From Delphinapterus leucas (Eukaryota; Chordata; Mammalia; Artiodactyla; Monodontidae), in contig NW_022098001.1 in assembly GCF_002288925.2 (NCBI RefSeq), positions 13,581,260 to 13,645,259 of the forward strand: a stretch of DNA of 64,000 nt, given 5' to 3'. The translations under genes were made by a program, and so were the position numbers. The notes under the pieces were generated by a model. The model searched no databases, was not told the DNA's origin, and saw only the letters and a program-made list of their open reading frames with translations. This document shows, piece by piece, positions 47,093 to 58,890 of the stretch. Positions within the stretch are counted from its first letter, which is position 1; the number at the start of each line of letters is the position of its first letter.

Positions 47093-47520
47093 CCCTGTTG
47101 GTGACGAAGGTGTACCCCACCTTAAATGGTGTGAGGTGGCTGAATATACAACAATCCTTGGCATTGATTAATCACATGTACTCACAGCCTGGGGGAGGAC
47201 ACTGCATGCCAGGTGGGGCCACGCAGGAGCTGCACGTGGTAATAGGCTAAAGAATCAGGGGCTGTGGGAGACAGGCTATGTAGTTTCAAGAGGGTGAGGT
47301 GCCCCCTGGTTCCCATGGTCTATTAGAATAATTTTCCCAACTAGCAGGAAAGCAAAGCCTGTTAGGTTGAGGATTGAGTGGACTGCAACTGATATGGCAG
47401 ATGGAAGAATGGGCTAGGCGAGGAGCCTTTTCCGCTGGGTGGGGGGCATATCTGGTGAAAGCAGGAAAACTCACAGTGAGGCCTTTGGGGCCTTGTCAGT
47501 TTCAAATATTTCAGGACAGC
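47093..47520. other. unassigned, possibly retroviral-like repeat
   Basis: G+C richer than its flanks, directly next to the MLT2 LTR. Words such as 'gtctattagaataattttcc' and 'aaagcctgttaggttgagga' look like a mammalian interspersed repeat that I cannot name. A provirus part is possible but not shown. Confidence 0.35.
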
Positions 47521-48717
47521 CCTTGAAATATCGTCTTACAATACAGCTCAAGTGAAGAAGGAGCTTGAACAAATCAAAACCCCAACCAGCCCTATCAGGA
47601 CAAGGAGCACACCCTGCCCACTGCAAGTTTTCTCTGAAAATGATAATAATAACAACAACAATAATTCCACAACCTTATCTTAAAGTTCTAGGAGGAAGGA
47701 CATTCCTTAACCTCCTCCTGCCTAGCTGCTTTATCATCTCTTATGACAACTCTTGATTATAATTCTCATTATGATATTTATTCACATATTTGTCTTCCTC
47801 ACTTTTCCTGCATAAATAATCCCATTTTTTGGTCCATGGGCAAGACCAGGCTACTCCAGGAAGTGACTTGGTTCATGTTCAAACTGCTCCTTACTCACTT
47901 CCCTCTTGGCACAGAGACTGTCATTCCTATGATGGGATTTTTTCTGTTTTTTTCCCAGAAAAGTACTATTGAAGTTTTATTTACATGAAGTGATTCATTT
48001 CCACCCTTTTTGTCCCCCCTCCCCGGTAGCTTAGAAATTGCCAAAAAACCCAAAGTACCTCATGCTGATGCTGAATCATCTTTAGATGTTCTTGGAGTAT
48101 GACTCTGAGTTCATGAATGTGCCTGTCACAGGAGAAAGTGGCCCTCCACCTCAGCAGACCCTAAATGAAGCTGTCTTCTCTAAACTTGTCCATCACCACC
48201 ATGGAAAGATGGAGAGTGTGTGCAAGAAATGGAAGGAGGGAAAATGAAAGGGAAAGCGAGAGAGTGGGGTCGGGGGGAGAAAAGGAGAGACACAGAAAGA
48301 CAGAGAGAGAATTTTGCAAGAATCAAGTGGATTCCAGAAGGCAGTGCCATTAATAACATGTGTCACCCTTGATGACATTAGGAGCCAAATTCTAGACTTC
48401 ACAGCCAGCCACCAGGGGAACATTTTACCGGTACAGTCACTACATAAACTCCCATTTGGTCTTTTTTGGTACCCCCTACCCCGCAGGCATCCTGTAAATT
48501 TTCTTGACTTTATTTCATAAGATTTCTGAACTTGCACGTCCTCCCTGTACAGTGAGTGCCAGCAAGACTGAGGTCACAGCAACACCCACTGCTGGAGTTT
48601 GGGGGAAGGTGATGGGAAGCAGCTGTTCTGTTCTTGGCTCCTGCAAATCACCTGCTGCCTTATAGAGGATAAAACCCACTCCGTAAGAATTCAGCTTCCT
48701 TGCTTTTGTGCTACCTT
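47521..48717. other. unique sequence with GA-rich run
   Basis: No gene recognised. A purine-rich stretch lies at about 48226-48312 and makes the frame at 48165-48353 Arg/Glu-rich by composition. The reverse 114-codon frame (48537-48193) is its shadow. Confidence 0.5.
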
Positions 48718-48785
48718 CATTCATTCATCCATTCATTTATGTATTCAAAAACTACTTACTGAGCACCAACTATAGGCCAGGTATT
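48718..48785 (-). mobile_element. L2 3' end fragment
   Basis: 'cattcattcatccattcatt', 'ttactgagcaccaactatag', 'gccaggtattcc' are the reverse L2 end. Confidence 0.8.
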
Positions 48786-48958
48786 CCTACCACACTGTTT
48801 TATCTTGTCTGGATCTGCTAAGGGAAAGAGGAAGAGAGGAAAGATGGAAACACAGGTGCACTAATTCCATCCCACCCTCCTTCTTTGCCAATTCAAGTAC
48901 TGGAGAAAATGGAACATAAATTTTAAAATAGCAGAAGGTTAAGGTTAAATAATTTTTA

Positions 48959-49201
48959 GAGTGAAGAGTTTTCTTTTCTTTTCTTTTTTTGCGGTACACG
49001 CGCCTCTCACTGCTGTGGCCTCTCCCGTTGCGGGGCACAGGCTCCGGACGCACAGGCTCAGCGGCCACGGCTCACGGGCCCAGCCACTCCGCGCGGCATG
49101 TGGGATCTTCCCGGACTGGGGCACGAACCCATGCCCGCTGCATCGGCAGGTGGACTCTCAACCACTGCACCACCAGAGAAGCCCGAGTGAAGAGTTTTCT
49201 T
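48959..49201 (-). mobile_element. CHR-2 SINE, perfect 17-bp target duplication
   Basis: Reverse SINE at 48976-49184 with a TTTTC-type tail, 'gcggtacacgcgcctctcac' and the reverse tRNA part to 'gcaccaccagagaagccc'. Target duplication 'gagtgaagagttttctt' at 48959-48975 and 49185-49201. Confidence 0.95.
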
Positions 49202-50304
49202 CAGGGCACTATCTATTTAAGTCAACACTAGGTCAAATGGATTCCGGGTTGGAAAATTAACCTTAAATTACAGAAGTCAATTTGGTCATCTCACTTTGAT
49301 CAGATAGTAGTACTTACCCCTGTGAATCTTATCTTTTAATATATGCAAGTATTTGCTATGTTTTTTCTCAGAACTCTTTCTCCAAGATTGCTATTGATTT
49401 TCAAGGTACTGGATCAGATTCTAATTTCCAGCAAACATATTATTTTTCAAATCTTACACAGGCTAACTATTGGATCCTAAAAGAGGCTGAGGGGAATTTT
49501 TTTCCTAAAGTACTAAGAAATAAATAGGTACTAATTGCAATCCCATATTAAGAAAAGATAACAGTGTCCCCATTGGTTTGAAAGAAAATTGAGGGTTGTT
49601 TTCTTCTTCTGAGCAGTATGTTAATGAATGTCCACTTCCATGGTTGATATAATCCATAGCCTGTTGAAAATCCTCATTTTCATACCCTAACCTCAGAAAT
49701 AAACATTACAATTAGCAAACTCCTGAGTCTTTGGAGAAAAAGTGGTCAGTAAGAGAGCCTGGGAAGTATATGATGTGTCTAATAGTAGGAGATTTATTTT
49801 TTATAATTTTTGTAAACTAAGTAAGAAAAGCCTTCTTGAAAACCAATTAGATAGTTCATTGTTTATGTGATCATGTATGAAATACACTAAATATTTCAGA
49901 TGACCCTGAGATCAATGAGAAAAGGCAAGGGTCTTAGCATCTCAATCTTCAGTGGGGCGAGGTCATGAAGTTACAAGAATTTAATTTAAATAAAAACACA
50001 CATTCACACACACACAAAGCATTAGTCTTTTCAAACCTACAAAAAAATTGTGTGTGTGTGTGTGTGTGTTTTCATAAACAGAGGGCATGAGCTCTTAAGT
50101 AAGAAGATTAAACCATTGTTCAAGCTGAGGAAAAAGGGAGAAGGATTATGTCTGTTGTTAGGATCAGTGCCACAGTGAAGAAAACTGCAGAGAGAGCAGA
50201 AATCATCCCCATCATTTGAAGATGGTCTTTTTCTCTATTTGATAGCCTGAGAGGGGTTATAGAAATGAAGGCTGATTTCCCCAGCCTCCAAATAAGACCC
50301 CTGG
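49202..50304. other. unique sequence with CA/GT runs
   Basis: No gene recognised. Short CA runs at about 49996-50018 and a (TG)10 run at 50049-50069 lie 30 bp apart and are complementary, so a hairpin could form. Confidence 0.5.
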
Positions 50305-50455
50305 TGGCCATTAGCTGTACATGAGCCTTGTGAGACCCTGAGCAGGGAACACAGCCGAGCTGCCTGGACTTCTAACCTGCAAAACTGTGAAATAATAAAA
50401 AAATTTGTTTGAAGCTGTGAAATTTGCAGTAATTCGATACATGGCAATTAGGTAA
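50305..50455 (+). mobile_element. MLT1 LTR 3' fragment
   Basis: 'tgtgagaccctgagcaggga', 'ctgcctggacttctaacctg', 'actgtgaaataataaaaaaa', 'gctgtgaaatttgcagtaat' follow the 3' half of an MLT1 LTR. Confidence 0.7.
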
Positions 50456-51074
50456 AGCAGGCAATCAAACACTGATTCTCTGCTTCCAAACGAAGTTCCA
50501 AATGGACCAGAAAGAGTCATGCCTCCATTCTGCCCTATCTCACTCCCAAAACTCCTGGTCACAGCTTTACGTCCTTTTTGCCCATTCCCTACTTGCCATG
50601 CCTGTCATATGGGATGCATGGTACTGTTTTTCAAGCTCCTTCCCCTGTGCTCTTGTATCTCCATCCTGACATCGTATCCTCGGGCCCACTTCATATGAAG
50701 CCTCTCCCGGAAAAACATTGGACTCCAGACCCTTGGAGCTCTGCTAACTCCCTCTCAGTTTGCCCCAACTGAGAAGGCAGGACCCTTGTAAATTCTTACA
50801 CAGTTCATCACAATCACAGTTTCTTCATTACAGAAAAACGCTTTCCTGGAGGAAAAAAAATAGATGGATACAGAAAACATTTCAGAAGACAAATAGTCAG
50901 GTTTGGAACTGACAGGATGAAGAAAAAGAGTCAGTAGTGTGGAGCCTGGGAAGCATGAAGAATGGTGAGGTCACCATCAGACTTCAGAAACTTAGAGCTG
51001 GCCTTTTAGGATGAGATTGATTTTATCATGCTGAGTGTGAAGTGTTCGAGGGACAATCAACTGGCCATATATTC
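50456..51074. other. unique sequence
   Basis: No gene or repeat recognised. A 64-codon frame at 50578-50772 is proline-rich by composition. Confidence 0.5.
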
Positions 51075-51190
51075 CCCTTGGAATTGTAAGATCCTTGTGG
51101 CCAAGGACCCTATCTTACCGTGGTAGCTCCAGAGCCTTTCATAATGGTGAGTGCATTTTAAGTGCTCGCTCCTCGAGTGAATTAATAGAG
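51075..51190 (+). mobile_element. weak L2 fragment
   Basis: 'tgtaagatccttgtggccaa' with 'ggaccctatcttacc' and 'ggtgagtgcattttaagtgc' fit the L2 3' end at low similarity. Confidence 0.5.
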
Positions 51191-52834
51191 ATAGAAATTA
51201 TTCATTTAACAATTATAAGTGCTCAATTGGAGTTTGAAGGGAAAGGTGTTAGAGGTAACCATGAAGAGTAGGAAAGCACCAGTCTTAAGTCACAAATTAA
51301 CATTTAAGAAAAAAATCTTACAGGAAGCCTAGAAGAGATAAAAGCCAAACACAAGTTAACTATTAGATGGCATTACAAACTTATTATTAATTTGGGGGTG
51401 TGTGATTGTTGTTGTAGATTTTTAAAACATCTTCTGTTGGAGAGACATACTAAAATAATGGTGGGTGGAGTAATTTGGGGTGAAATGTCTTGGTTTTGAT
51501 TTAAAATACTTCCAAAAAAGTGTGAAGAAAGAGGGGGTTGAGAATAACGAAGCAGAAAATTGGGTGATCATTAAAGCTGGGTGATAAGTTCATGGGGATT
51601 CAATAGACAACTCTCTTTACTTGGTGCTTGAAAATTGCTGTGATGAAAGGAAAGAAAGAAAAAAAGAGAGAGAAAGAAGGGAGGGAAGGAGGAAGGAAGG
51701 CCACTCAGAAAACAAATGAAGAGTTGCAACAGGTTGCCAACTATTTTTCATTGACATTACTCACTGAACCTTCTTAGTCTACTCTAAATCCAATTTGTCA
51801 GACTCTAGGGATTTACATCTGTTTCTAAGCCTTTAGAGCTTTCATTCTTCTATTCATTGAATGTTTACTACAGGGTGACCCTGGGTGAGACCTTATGCTA
51901 GGATTGGGTTGATTGAGTAACAGATAACCACGTTGTGTGGGAAACCCACAAAGATGTTATTTTTGCCATAAAATATAATTACTCTGCAATTCACCATGGG
52001 AACAGCCTCACTGAACAGCTGTAAAATACACGGGCACAATGCTCCTTTCTCCATTTTCCAATGTCCTGAAAACAAAAATTCACCATTATTACTCTATTGT
52101 GTCACTACTTAAAACCAAGGCCTCCAATCAACCTGACTCCATCAGAGGAAGGCAGGTTTGGAAGAAGAGACTACCTGCTTCAGAGAGGGAGCTGCAAAGG
52201 GATGGGCAATGCAGGCAGAAAAGATACCAGACAGCCCCAAGCAGCCTCCTGACCTAGTCCTATAACAACCCCAACAGAGAAGTGAATCTCCTTAATGGAA
52301 AATAGATGTTTCTTACTTACACCTATTACAGTTCTACTCTTAAACATTTCCTGCCCCCTAAATACTCTGCTCAGCTAAGGGAAGGTAAAGGAGTGGGGAA
52401 TCCCTGATGTCTCCAAGTGCAGTCAGGATGAAGCACAGCAGACAAGATTACCTGGAAAATGCCTTCTTCTTTACTCATCCCTTCCTACTCAGGCAGTGCA
52501 AGAGAAAGAAAGGCGCTTAGGGTGGGAAAATATGGTGAGTAGGCAAATAATACCTCGTTCTTTGTTTCTGATTAATTCTGTTTCTCTGGTGGCACAGGAC
52601 TGTGACCCAAAAAGGATGAATTCTGCAGGCTTTACTAGATTTCAGTATCATATTTGGAGGAGACATGCAGCATTTCGGACACGTACACAGACTCCTCTTT
52701 TAGGTCTAACAGAAGAGGAAAATGACATCATGCTAAGGACAGGAGCTCAGAAAAAATGATCTAGAAAGTCTAATTTAGTAACCATCTGGCTCTAGCATCT
52801 TGAGAATAAATCACAGTGTAATGTTTCGAAAGGC
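51191..52834. other. unique sequence with GA-rich run
   Basis: No gene recognised. A GAAA/GGAA run lies at about 51646-51702. The frame at 52496-52759 (87 codons) has no domain. Confidence 0.5.
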
Positions 52835-53020
52835 TTCAGGGCTTTAGGCAAACCTAAGACTCAAGATTGGATATTGGCTCTGCCACTTACTGGTGTGAAA
52901 AATTCTCTTAACTTCCTTGACCCTTAGCTTCCTAACTTTCAAGTCAGGTTAGTGGGCTACTAATGCAGTCCAGGGTGGTTGTGATGATTAAACGGGGTAT
53001 TCATGTGCACAGGCAAGGTG
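52835..53020 (+). mobile_element. MIR SINE
   Basis: Forward MIR: 'gattggatattggctctgcc', 'acttactggtgtgaaaaatt', 'cttccttgacccttagcttc', 'gtggttgtgatgattaaacg'. Confidence 0.82.
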
Positions 53021-53274
53021 TTATTCATGTGACTGAATGATGTAGATGTGAACTCCTCAGACCAAAGCTCAGGTGTGTGAAAATGTAAGTTTACATTTTT
53101 CTATGGTTGAATTTAGACAGTATAATTAAATCTAGTCCGTTCCAGGTAAATCAGGTTGATTCAAAGTATTCTCAGTCAAATGTGGTGGACGTGGTCATAT
53201 TTGACAGTATGAGTGTGAACCTTTTTCCTTTGAGTGGGGCAGGGGGTGGGGGATGCTACAATAAATGGGAATGG

Positions 53275-53695
53275 GGACCATTCCCTCTGGATCAAACCCA
53301 AGCAGCTGGAGATGGGCACATGGCTGACGTTGGCCAACAGGCTAGCCTCACCCAGTACATCAAATCAGCAGTGAACAGGAAGTGAGGGACACTAGAGAAT
53401 TTATCCTGGCAGCAGCGGCAGCAATGGCATCCAGAGTCCTATTCTGGGAGTGGCAGAGGTTGACAGCAGTGATGTCCTGTGTCCATTTCTGACAGGGGTG
53501 ATGCAGTGCTGGTGTCATCCACATCTCACCAGAAACTTCCTGTGCTGTGGTTTTGGCTGGAGGTAATTCACCCTTTTTCTTGAGCCCACTGTTTCTGAAA
53601 ACTCTCTGGTATCCTTACTGTAAATTCCTTTAATGCTTATGTTAACCAGAGTTGTTTCTTTGTTTCTAACCAAGGATTCTGACAATTCACTTAAG
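53275..53695 (+). mobile_element. unassigned LTR-like repeat
   Basis: The 3' end 'ttaaccagagttgtttcttt' then 'gtttctaaccaaggattctg' is typical of a mammalian LTR 3' end and resembles the reverse of 38158-38210. The 5' end is not clear. Confidence 0.4.
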
Positions 53696-55189
53696 CATTT
53701 CTCCTGGCATCTCCCTGAGAGGGTGGTGGGGTGAGGCATCCAAGCTCCACAGGGAATTACATGGCAGCAGCTCATTCAGAGGGGTCTCCTGGATGTCGTT
53801 CATGATCAGTTCCACACAGGCATCTGCGGAGATGTATGTGGTTCTGTCTAGTCTTTAGTCATCATCCCCTCTCCACAGCAGCCACACCTGAGATGTCCTT
53901 GTTCCTATCCGGCCCCTCGTCTTATGGTTCACACCACATCTACTATGGGCAACTCCATCCTGCAGGTCTTCCAGCCTCATTCTCAGATGCTGGACAATGT
54001 CAGTCCCATGGAAAGAATCTGCTGTCCCTGCACCGCATTAAGGGATAAGGAGGATCTGTGGTTTTGCCTCAAGTCAGTCTGCCTTGGTGCTTCTGTTTGT
54101 CTAATCCGTAGTGGCACAAGGAACTATGGGGTCTTGCTGCCTCCCAAGACCCTGACAAGAAGTGGAACATAGAACTCCTAGATATTTGGATCGCCAAATC
54201 TGTCTGGGGCTTCTATGGCCGTCCCCTGGGATTCAGTCCAGCATAGGAGGAGGGAAGGTTGCAAGGACTGGTTCTTGAGGACATTCACCAGATCCTAGTG
54301 TTTTCCAACTCTCCCCCACCCCCAGATCCGAGAACTGTGTACTTCTCGGAGGTGGGGGGGAAGAGCGGCCCAGGTGTACCACATATTCATCCACTTTTAT
54401 TCCATGTTTATTGTCTAGACCAGGACTTTGGCACATATATCACTGTTTATTTAAAAAATGTATGCACATGGCTATTTTATAAATCATATTAAAAGGTATG
54501 TAGTGCAAAACAGTAGCTTTTATCTCACCATTACCATCCCCCAAGTTATTATTTTTAAATATTTTAGCCGTTTCTTTTACAATAAGATTATATTGCTATT
54601 TATTGATTTATCTATTACCTTTCTCTTATGAAATATGTATATTTAGTTCTATTACATTTCCCTCTTCTTCTGTCCACTCTTCCATTAAAAATGTTATGAA
54701 AACACATTAAAAGACAAAGATATAGCACTGAAAGGTAGGACAGTGATTTGACTGTCAAGCAGCTTAATGCCAGAATATGGAGGAAACAGCTCTATATTTA
54801 CATAGGTGAACTAAGAATTACAGCTGATAAAATTTGATGTGAATATCAAAAATGATTATTAAAAGAGAATATAGGTAAAACAAATATACTCATAAAATTA
54901 TACAAACTTAAGAGGAGGCAAAGGAAGATGTGGGGTGGTGATAGGAGGAAAAACATGTTAAAATATTCATTTTACACAGAAAATAATCAAAATACAGTAC
55001 ATACATTTTCTGCTTTGTTTAACAGAAAAGATACTTTTGAATAACTTAATAATCACAAGCAGAATTAAATCAGGATTATTATTTCCTAAATGAATAGAGA
55101 AAAGAAAAAAAAGAAATCTCAGAAAATAAGGAAGGGTAGTTGACATGACTGCATAAAGATAATATAAGAAAAGGCCTATTTTACTTGGT
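53696..55189. other. unique sequence, G+C-richer part then AT-rich part
   Basis: 53780-54400 is richer in G+C than its neighbours and has several overlapping frames of 60-82 codons without any family. 54430-55189 is AT-rich. No gene recognised. Confidence 0.45.
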
Positions 55190-56158
55190 TTTTTTTTTAA
55201 TGTTCTAGAGTTTCCCCCCCAGCTTTATTGCGGTATAATTAACAAATAAAAATTGTATCTATTTAGGTTATACAACATGATTTTTTAAGGTGTACAGTGT
55301 GACTTAACATATGTATACATTGTATAACATAGGTATACTTAACTTATATATAACATATAAGTATAACATATGTATACTTAACATATGTATACATTGTGAA
55401 CTTATTACCACACGCAAGTTAATTAACACCTCCATCACCTCACATGGTTATCATTTGTGTGTGTATGTGTTTGGTGAGAACACTTAAGATCTACTCTCTT
55501 ACCAAATTTCAAGTATATAATACAGTATAATTAACTATAGACCCATGATGAACATTAGCTCCATACAACTTATTCATCTTACAGCCAAAAGTTTGTACCC
55601 TTTGACTGACATTTCCCCATTTCCCCGGGCCCCAGCCCCTGGTAACAACCATTCTATTCTCTCTTCTATGAGTTTTATATTTTTAGATTTCACCTATAAA
55701 TGGGGTCATACAGTATTTGTCTTTTGGTGTCTGGCTAATATCATTTAGCATAACACCTTCCAGGTTTATCCATGTTGCTCCAGATGGCAAATTTCCTTCT
55801 TTTTATGGCTAAATAATATTCCATTGTATGAATATGCCACATTTTCTTTATCCATTCATCTGTCCATAGACAGTTAGGTTGTTTACATATCTCAGCTCTT
55901 GTGAATAATGCTTCAGTGAACATGGGAGTGCAGATAACCTCTTCTAGATCCTGATTTCATTTCCTTTGGATGTATACCCAGAAGTAGGATTGCTAGATTG
56001 TATGGATTGTATGGAGGTTCTATTTTTAATTTTTTGAGGAATCTCTCTCCTGTTTTCCATAATGGCTGTACCAATTTACATTCCCACCAAGTGTACAAGG
56101 GTTCCCTTTCTTCACACCCTTGCCAATACTTGTTATCTCCTGTCTTTTTAATACTGGC
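55190..56158 (-). mobile_element. L1M (L1MA-like) 3' end
   Basis: Reverse L1 with 3' UTR ('cagctttattgcggtataat', 'cttaccaaatttcaagtata') followed by the ORF2 C-terminus ('tggctaaataatattccatt', 'ccatttcctttggatg'-type words and 'ctgtaccaatttacattccc'). The 3' UTR contains an expanded 'acatatgtatac' tract at about 55305-55395. The reverse frames at 55923-55741 ('MWHIHTMEYYLAIKRRKF') and 56098-55913 are ORF2p C-terminal remnants, disrupted. Confidence 0.9.
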
Positions 56159-56164
56159 AACAAA

Positions 56165-56320
56165 CTTATTTTCAAATCCAAGCTCTGCATAGTCTAGCTG
56201 TGTGGTTTAGTCAAGTCTCTGAACATCTTTGTAACTCAGTCTTCTCATCTGTATAATGAAAATAAAATGCCCACTTCATATGGTTATTGCAAGATTGAAT
56301 GAGATCAAACATGCCTCCTA
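56165..56320 (+). mobile_element. MIR SINE
   Basis: Forward MIR: 'tcaaatccaagctctgcata', 'gctgtgtggtttagtcaagt', 'cagtcttctcatctgtataa', 'tggttattgcaagattgaat'. Directly adjacent to the L1M. Confidence 0.82.
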
Positions 56321-57899
56321 TTGCATGGAGTCAGTAAAATTTCACATTCAAAGTAGCATAGTCCAGGCATCTCTTGAAGAACATAAAGGAAATTCAATTC
56401 AAAACTTAAAGTATGACTTCATAAAATACAGTTTTCTCATAGCCCATAGCTTCTTGAGAATCCCCATTCAAGTCCCCCATTAGTTTACACATCACCAAGC
56501 TCTCCTTGGTCCATATCAGCTCTTGTTCTCATAGTCCTTTCCACCCCTCCCCCTGAACCATCCAGTCTTGTCTCTCTCTACCCACTTTCCTGATGCTCTA
56601 TTTAAAAATCATAAGAAAATAACCACAAATTCAGATCTCTTCTTACAGGAGAGAGGATGAGGGAAGTTGCAAAAACTCAGGCAGAGAAAAGAAGGAAGTG
56701 AAATTGGAATTATGCTTTAATAAATTTTATCCCCATAACATATGTAAAGTGCCTTACACATAATAAATACTTAATACATAATTATTTCCTTTCTCAATGG
56801 CTCCCAACATTTCATAAATGCTTAGCCTTTGTTTTTGATATGTCTTCCATAAATAAAAATAATTATTTAATCCTTGAACACTAAATTTCTCAACACTCTC
56901 TCTCCAACTCTACCAAATTAGCAATATGAAAATCGGCACTGCTTCACAGGAGAGGGACTGCTGTTTTAAAGCAAACTTATGATTCAGATAAAATTAAAAA
57001 CCTATATTACAATATGAATAATCACCTCCTCAAGTCTCTAATCTATGCTTGATTTTTTTTTCATTGCATTTTCTTAAAGCGAGGCACACCTGCACCTCAT
57101 ACTACCCCCGAGGGGGCCTAGAGTGAAACTGGACTCTGCAAAAGACCCCCTTGGTGATTCCAACTTTTTTAAAAGTAAGAGTTTTTTCTCCTGACATTTT
57201 AGAAGTGTTATTAAAACTCACTGGATTCTTGGGATTTGGAGAGGGAAGAAAAGAAACAACTGAAACCTTGATTTTCCTCCCCTGGATATCATGTTTGTTT
57301 TGACATGTGGGTGTGGTGTGCTTTTCTGGCAATGACTGCACAAATTCAACCCTGGGTGTCTACAGGACACAGCACAGCCATGTCTATGTTGCTTGGACAA
57401 GGAGTATTGCTTTTCTGTCTGCAGGTCATTCACCCACAGCTGCTGGGTTCAGGTGTCATAGCACCAAGTTGCTCTGCTCTTTCATTAAGATCTTAAGCTA
57501 CATACTTATGTGTCTGATAACAAACAGGGAGAGGGACTGTCAAAAAGTTTAATGTAGTGGTAGATGGAGATGGGCTTTGGGGTCATGGATCTGTAGGAAA
57601 GGTACAGGTTGCAAGTTTCTGACCCTTTGGACAAGACACCAGTGTCTTTTTTATGACACGTTTCTAACTGAGTGTCAGGATGCCATCATTTCTGCCCCAT
57701 CTCTTTTTCATTCTGCAGTTCTTTCTGCCTCCTATCTCAGTGGAAGGTCTTCTCAGATGTCTTTGAAAGTTTCAGGTTGCATCTCCCTCATATATCTTGG
57801 CACTTATGTAGAGAGTGATATATGGTTTTTTTTGCAGAATTTCTTCTGCTGAAATGAGTTCTAATATTTTATTTGCTTCAGTCATCATCTTTCCCTTCC
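56321..57899. other. unique sequence
   Basis: No gene recognised. Frames of 60-91 codons (57102-57852) have no domain and lie on both strands. Confidence 0.45.
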
Positions 57900-58450
57900 T
57901 CCGGCCATGGATTATTCTGCTTCAGCCATACACAGTGGACTACTTGGGGTTCACACATTCATCATATTATTTCACACCTCCATACCTCTGCATGTGCTGC
58001 CCCCTCTACTTAGAATTCCTTTTCCTTAGAGCCACAGACATAGAAAACAAACTTATGGCTGCCAAAGGGGGAAAGGGGGGGGGATGGATAAATTAGGAAT
58101 TTGGGATTAACATATACACTCTACTGTATATAAAATAGATAACCAACAAGGGCCTACTATATGGCACAGAGAAATATACTAAATATTTTGTAATAATCTA
58201 TAAGAGAAAAGAATCTGAAAAGTATATATAAAACTGAATATATATATATATATATATAACTGAGTCACTTTGCTGTACACCTGAAATGAATACAACATTG
58301 TAAATCAACTATACTTCAATTTAAAAACATTTTTTAAAGAATTACTTTTCTTCACTTCATTTAGCTATCACCAGTGCTTGTCTCTCAAAACTCAAGTCGT
58401 GTCACTTCTTCCCAGAAATCTTCCTTGACTCTCCCATTGTGCTCCCCTAG
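57900..58450 (+). mobile_element. L2 split by an L1 insertion
   Basis: Left part to 58027 has 'catgtgctgccccctctact' and 'tagaattcctttt'. The right part from about 58339 has 'tgtcacttcttcccagaaat' and 'cttccttgactctcccattg', the next words of the L2 3' region, so the halves join when the L1 is removed. Confidence 0.75.
58012..58353 (+). mobile_element. 5'-truncated L1 nested in the L2
   Basis: L1 3' end at about 58028-58338: 'gccacagacatagaaaacaa', 'gtcactttgctgtacacctg', 'caactatacttcaatttaaa', with a TA run at about 58238-58259. Flanks 'agaattccttttcctt' (58012-58027) and 'agaattacttttctt' (about 58339-58353) form an imperfect target duplication. Confidence 0.85.
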
Positions 58451-58469
58451 CAGCCTGTAAATACCACAT

Positions 58470-58725
58470 AAAACCAATATTTCCTGAGCACTTATTAAGA
58501 GCTAAGCATTGGGTTAAGCACATAACCTCTATTAATTCATTTAATCCTCATGACAATCTTATGTTGAAAGAACTGTTAGTTAGAATCCTTTTACAGACAA
58601 GAGGAAGAGATGACAAAACATTAAGGAACATGCCCCAGGCCAAGCTGGTGGTGAGGTCCAAATTCAAGTGCAGGTCTGTCTGACTTCAAAGCCTGTCCTC
58701 TTTAGCAATAGATTATTTCACCTTT
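58470..58725 (-). mobile_element. MIR SINE
   Basis: Reverse MIR, nearly whole: 'cctgagcacttattaagagc', 'ctattaattcatttaatcct', 'acaagaggaagagatgacaa', 'tgcaggtctgtctgacttca'. Confidence 0.85.
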
Positions 58726-58734
58726 TCTAATAAT

Positions 58735-58890
58735 TAAGGTATATGTGCTGATATACTTTAATTATGGGAATGCTTTCCTGGCTCTTCCATTAATTTGAAA
58801 GTTCCCTGGGGTCAGAGCTAAAATCTTACTGCAACATATACTAGTCAACTGCCTGGCTTAGATCAAGGGCTCAACACAAAGAGCTGTTGA
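58735..58890 (+). mobile_element. L2 3' end fragment
   Basis: 'ttgaaagttccctggggtca', 'actagtcaactgcctggctt', 'agggctcaacacaaagagct' then 'gttgaataatt' match the L2 end. With 57900-58450 it may be one L2 broken by the MIR. Confidence 0.65.

Noticed and set aside
46065..47520. A retained ERVL provirus
   Set aside because: Only one LTR-like unit is recognised and no gag, pol or env coding region is seen beside it.
48165..48353. Arg/Glu-rich 62-codon frame resembling a nuclear protein
   Set aside because: Produced by a GA-rich low-complexity run.
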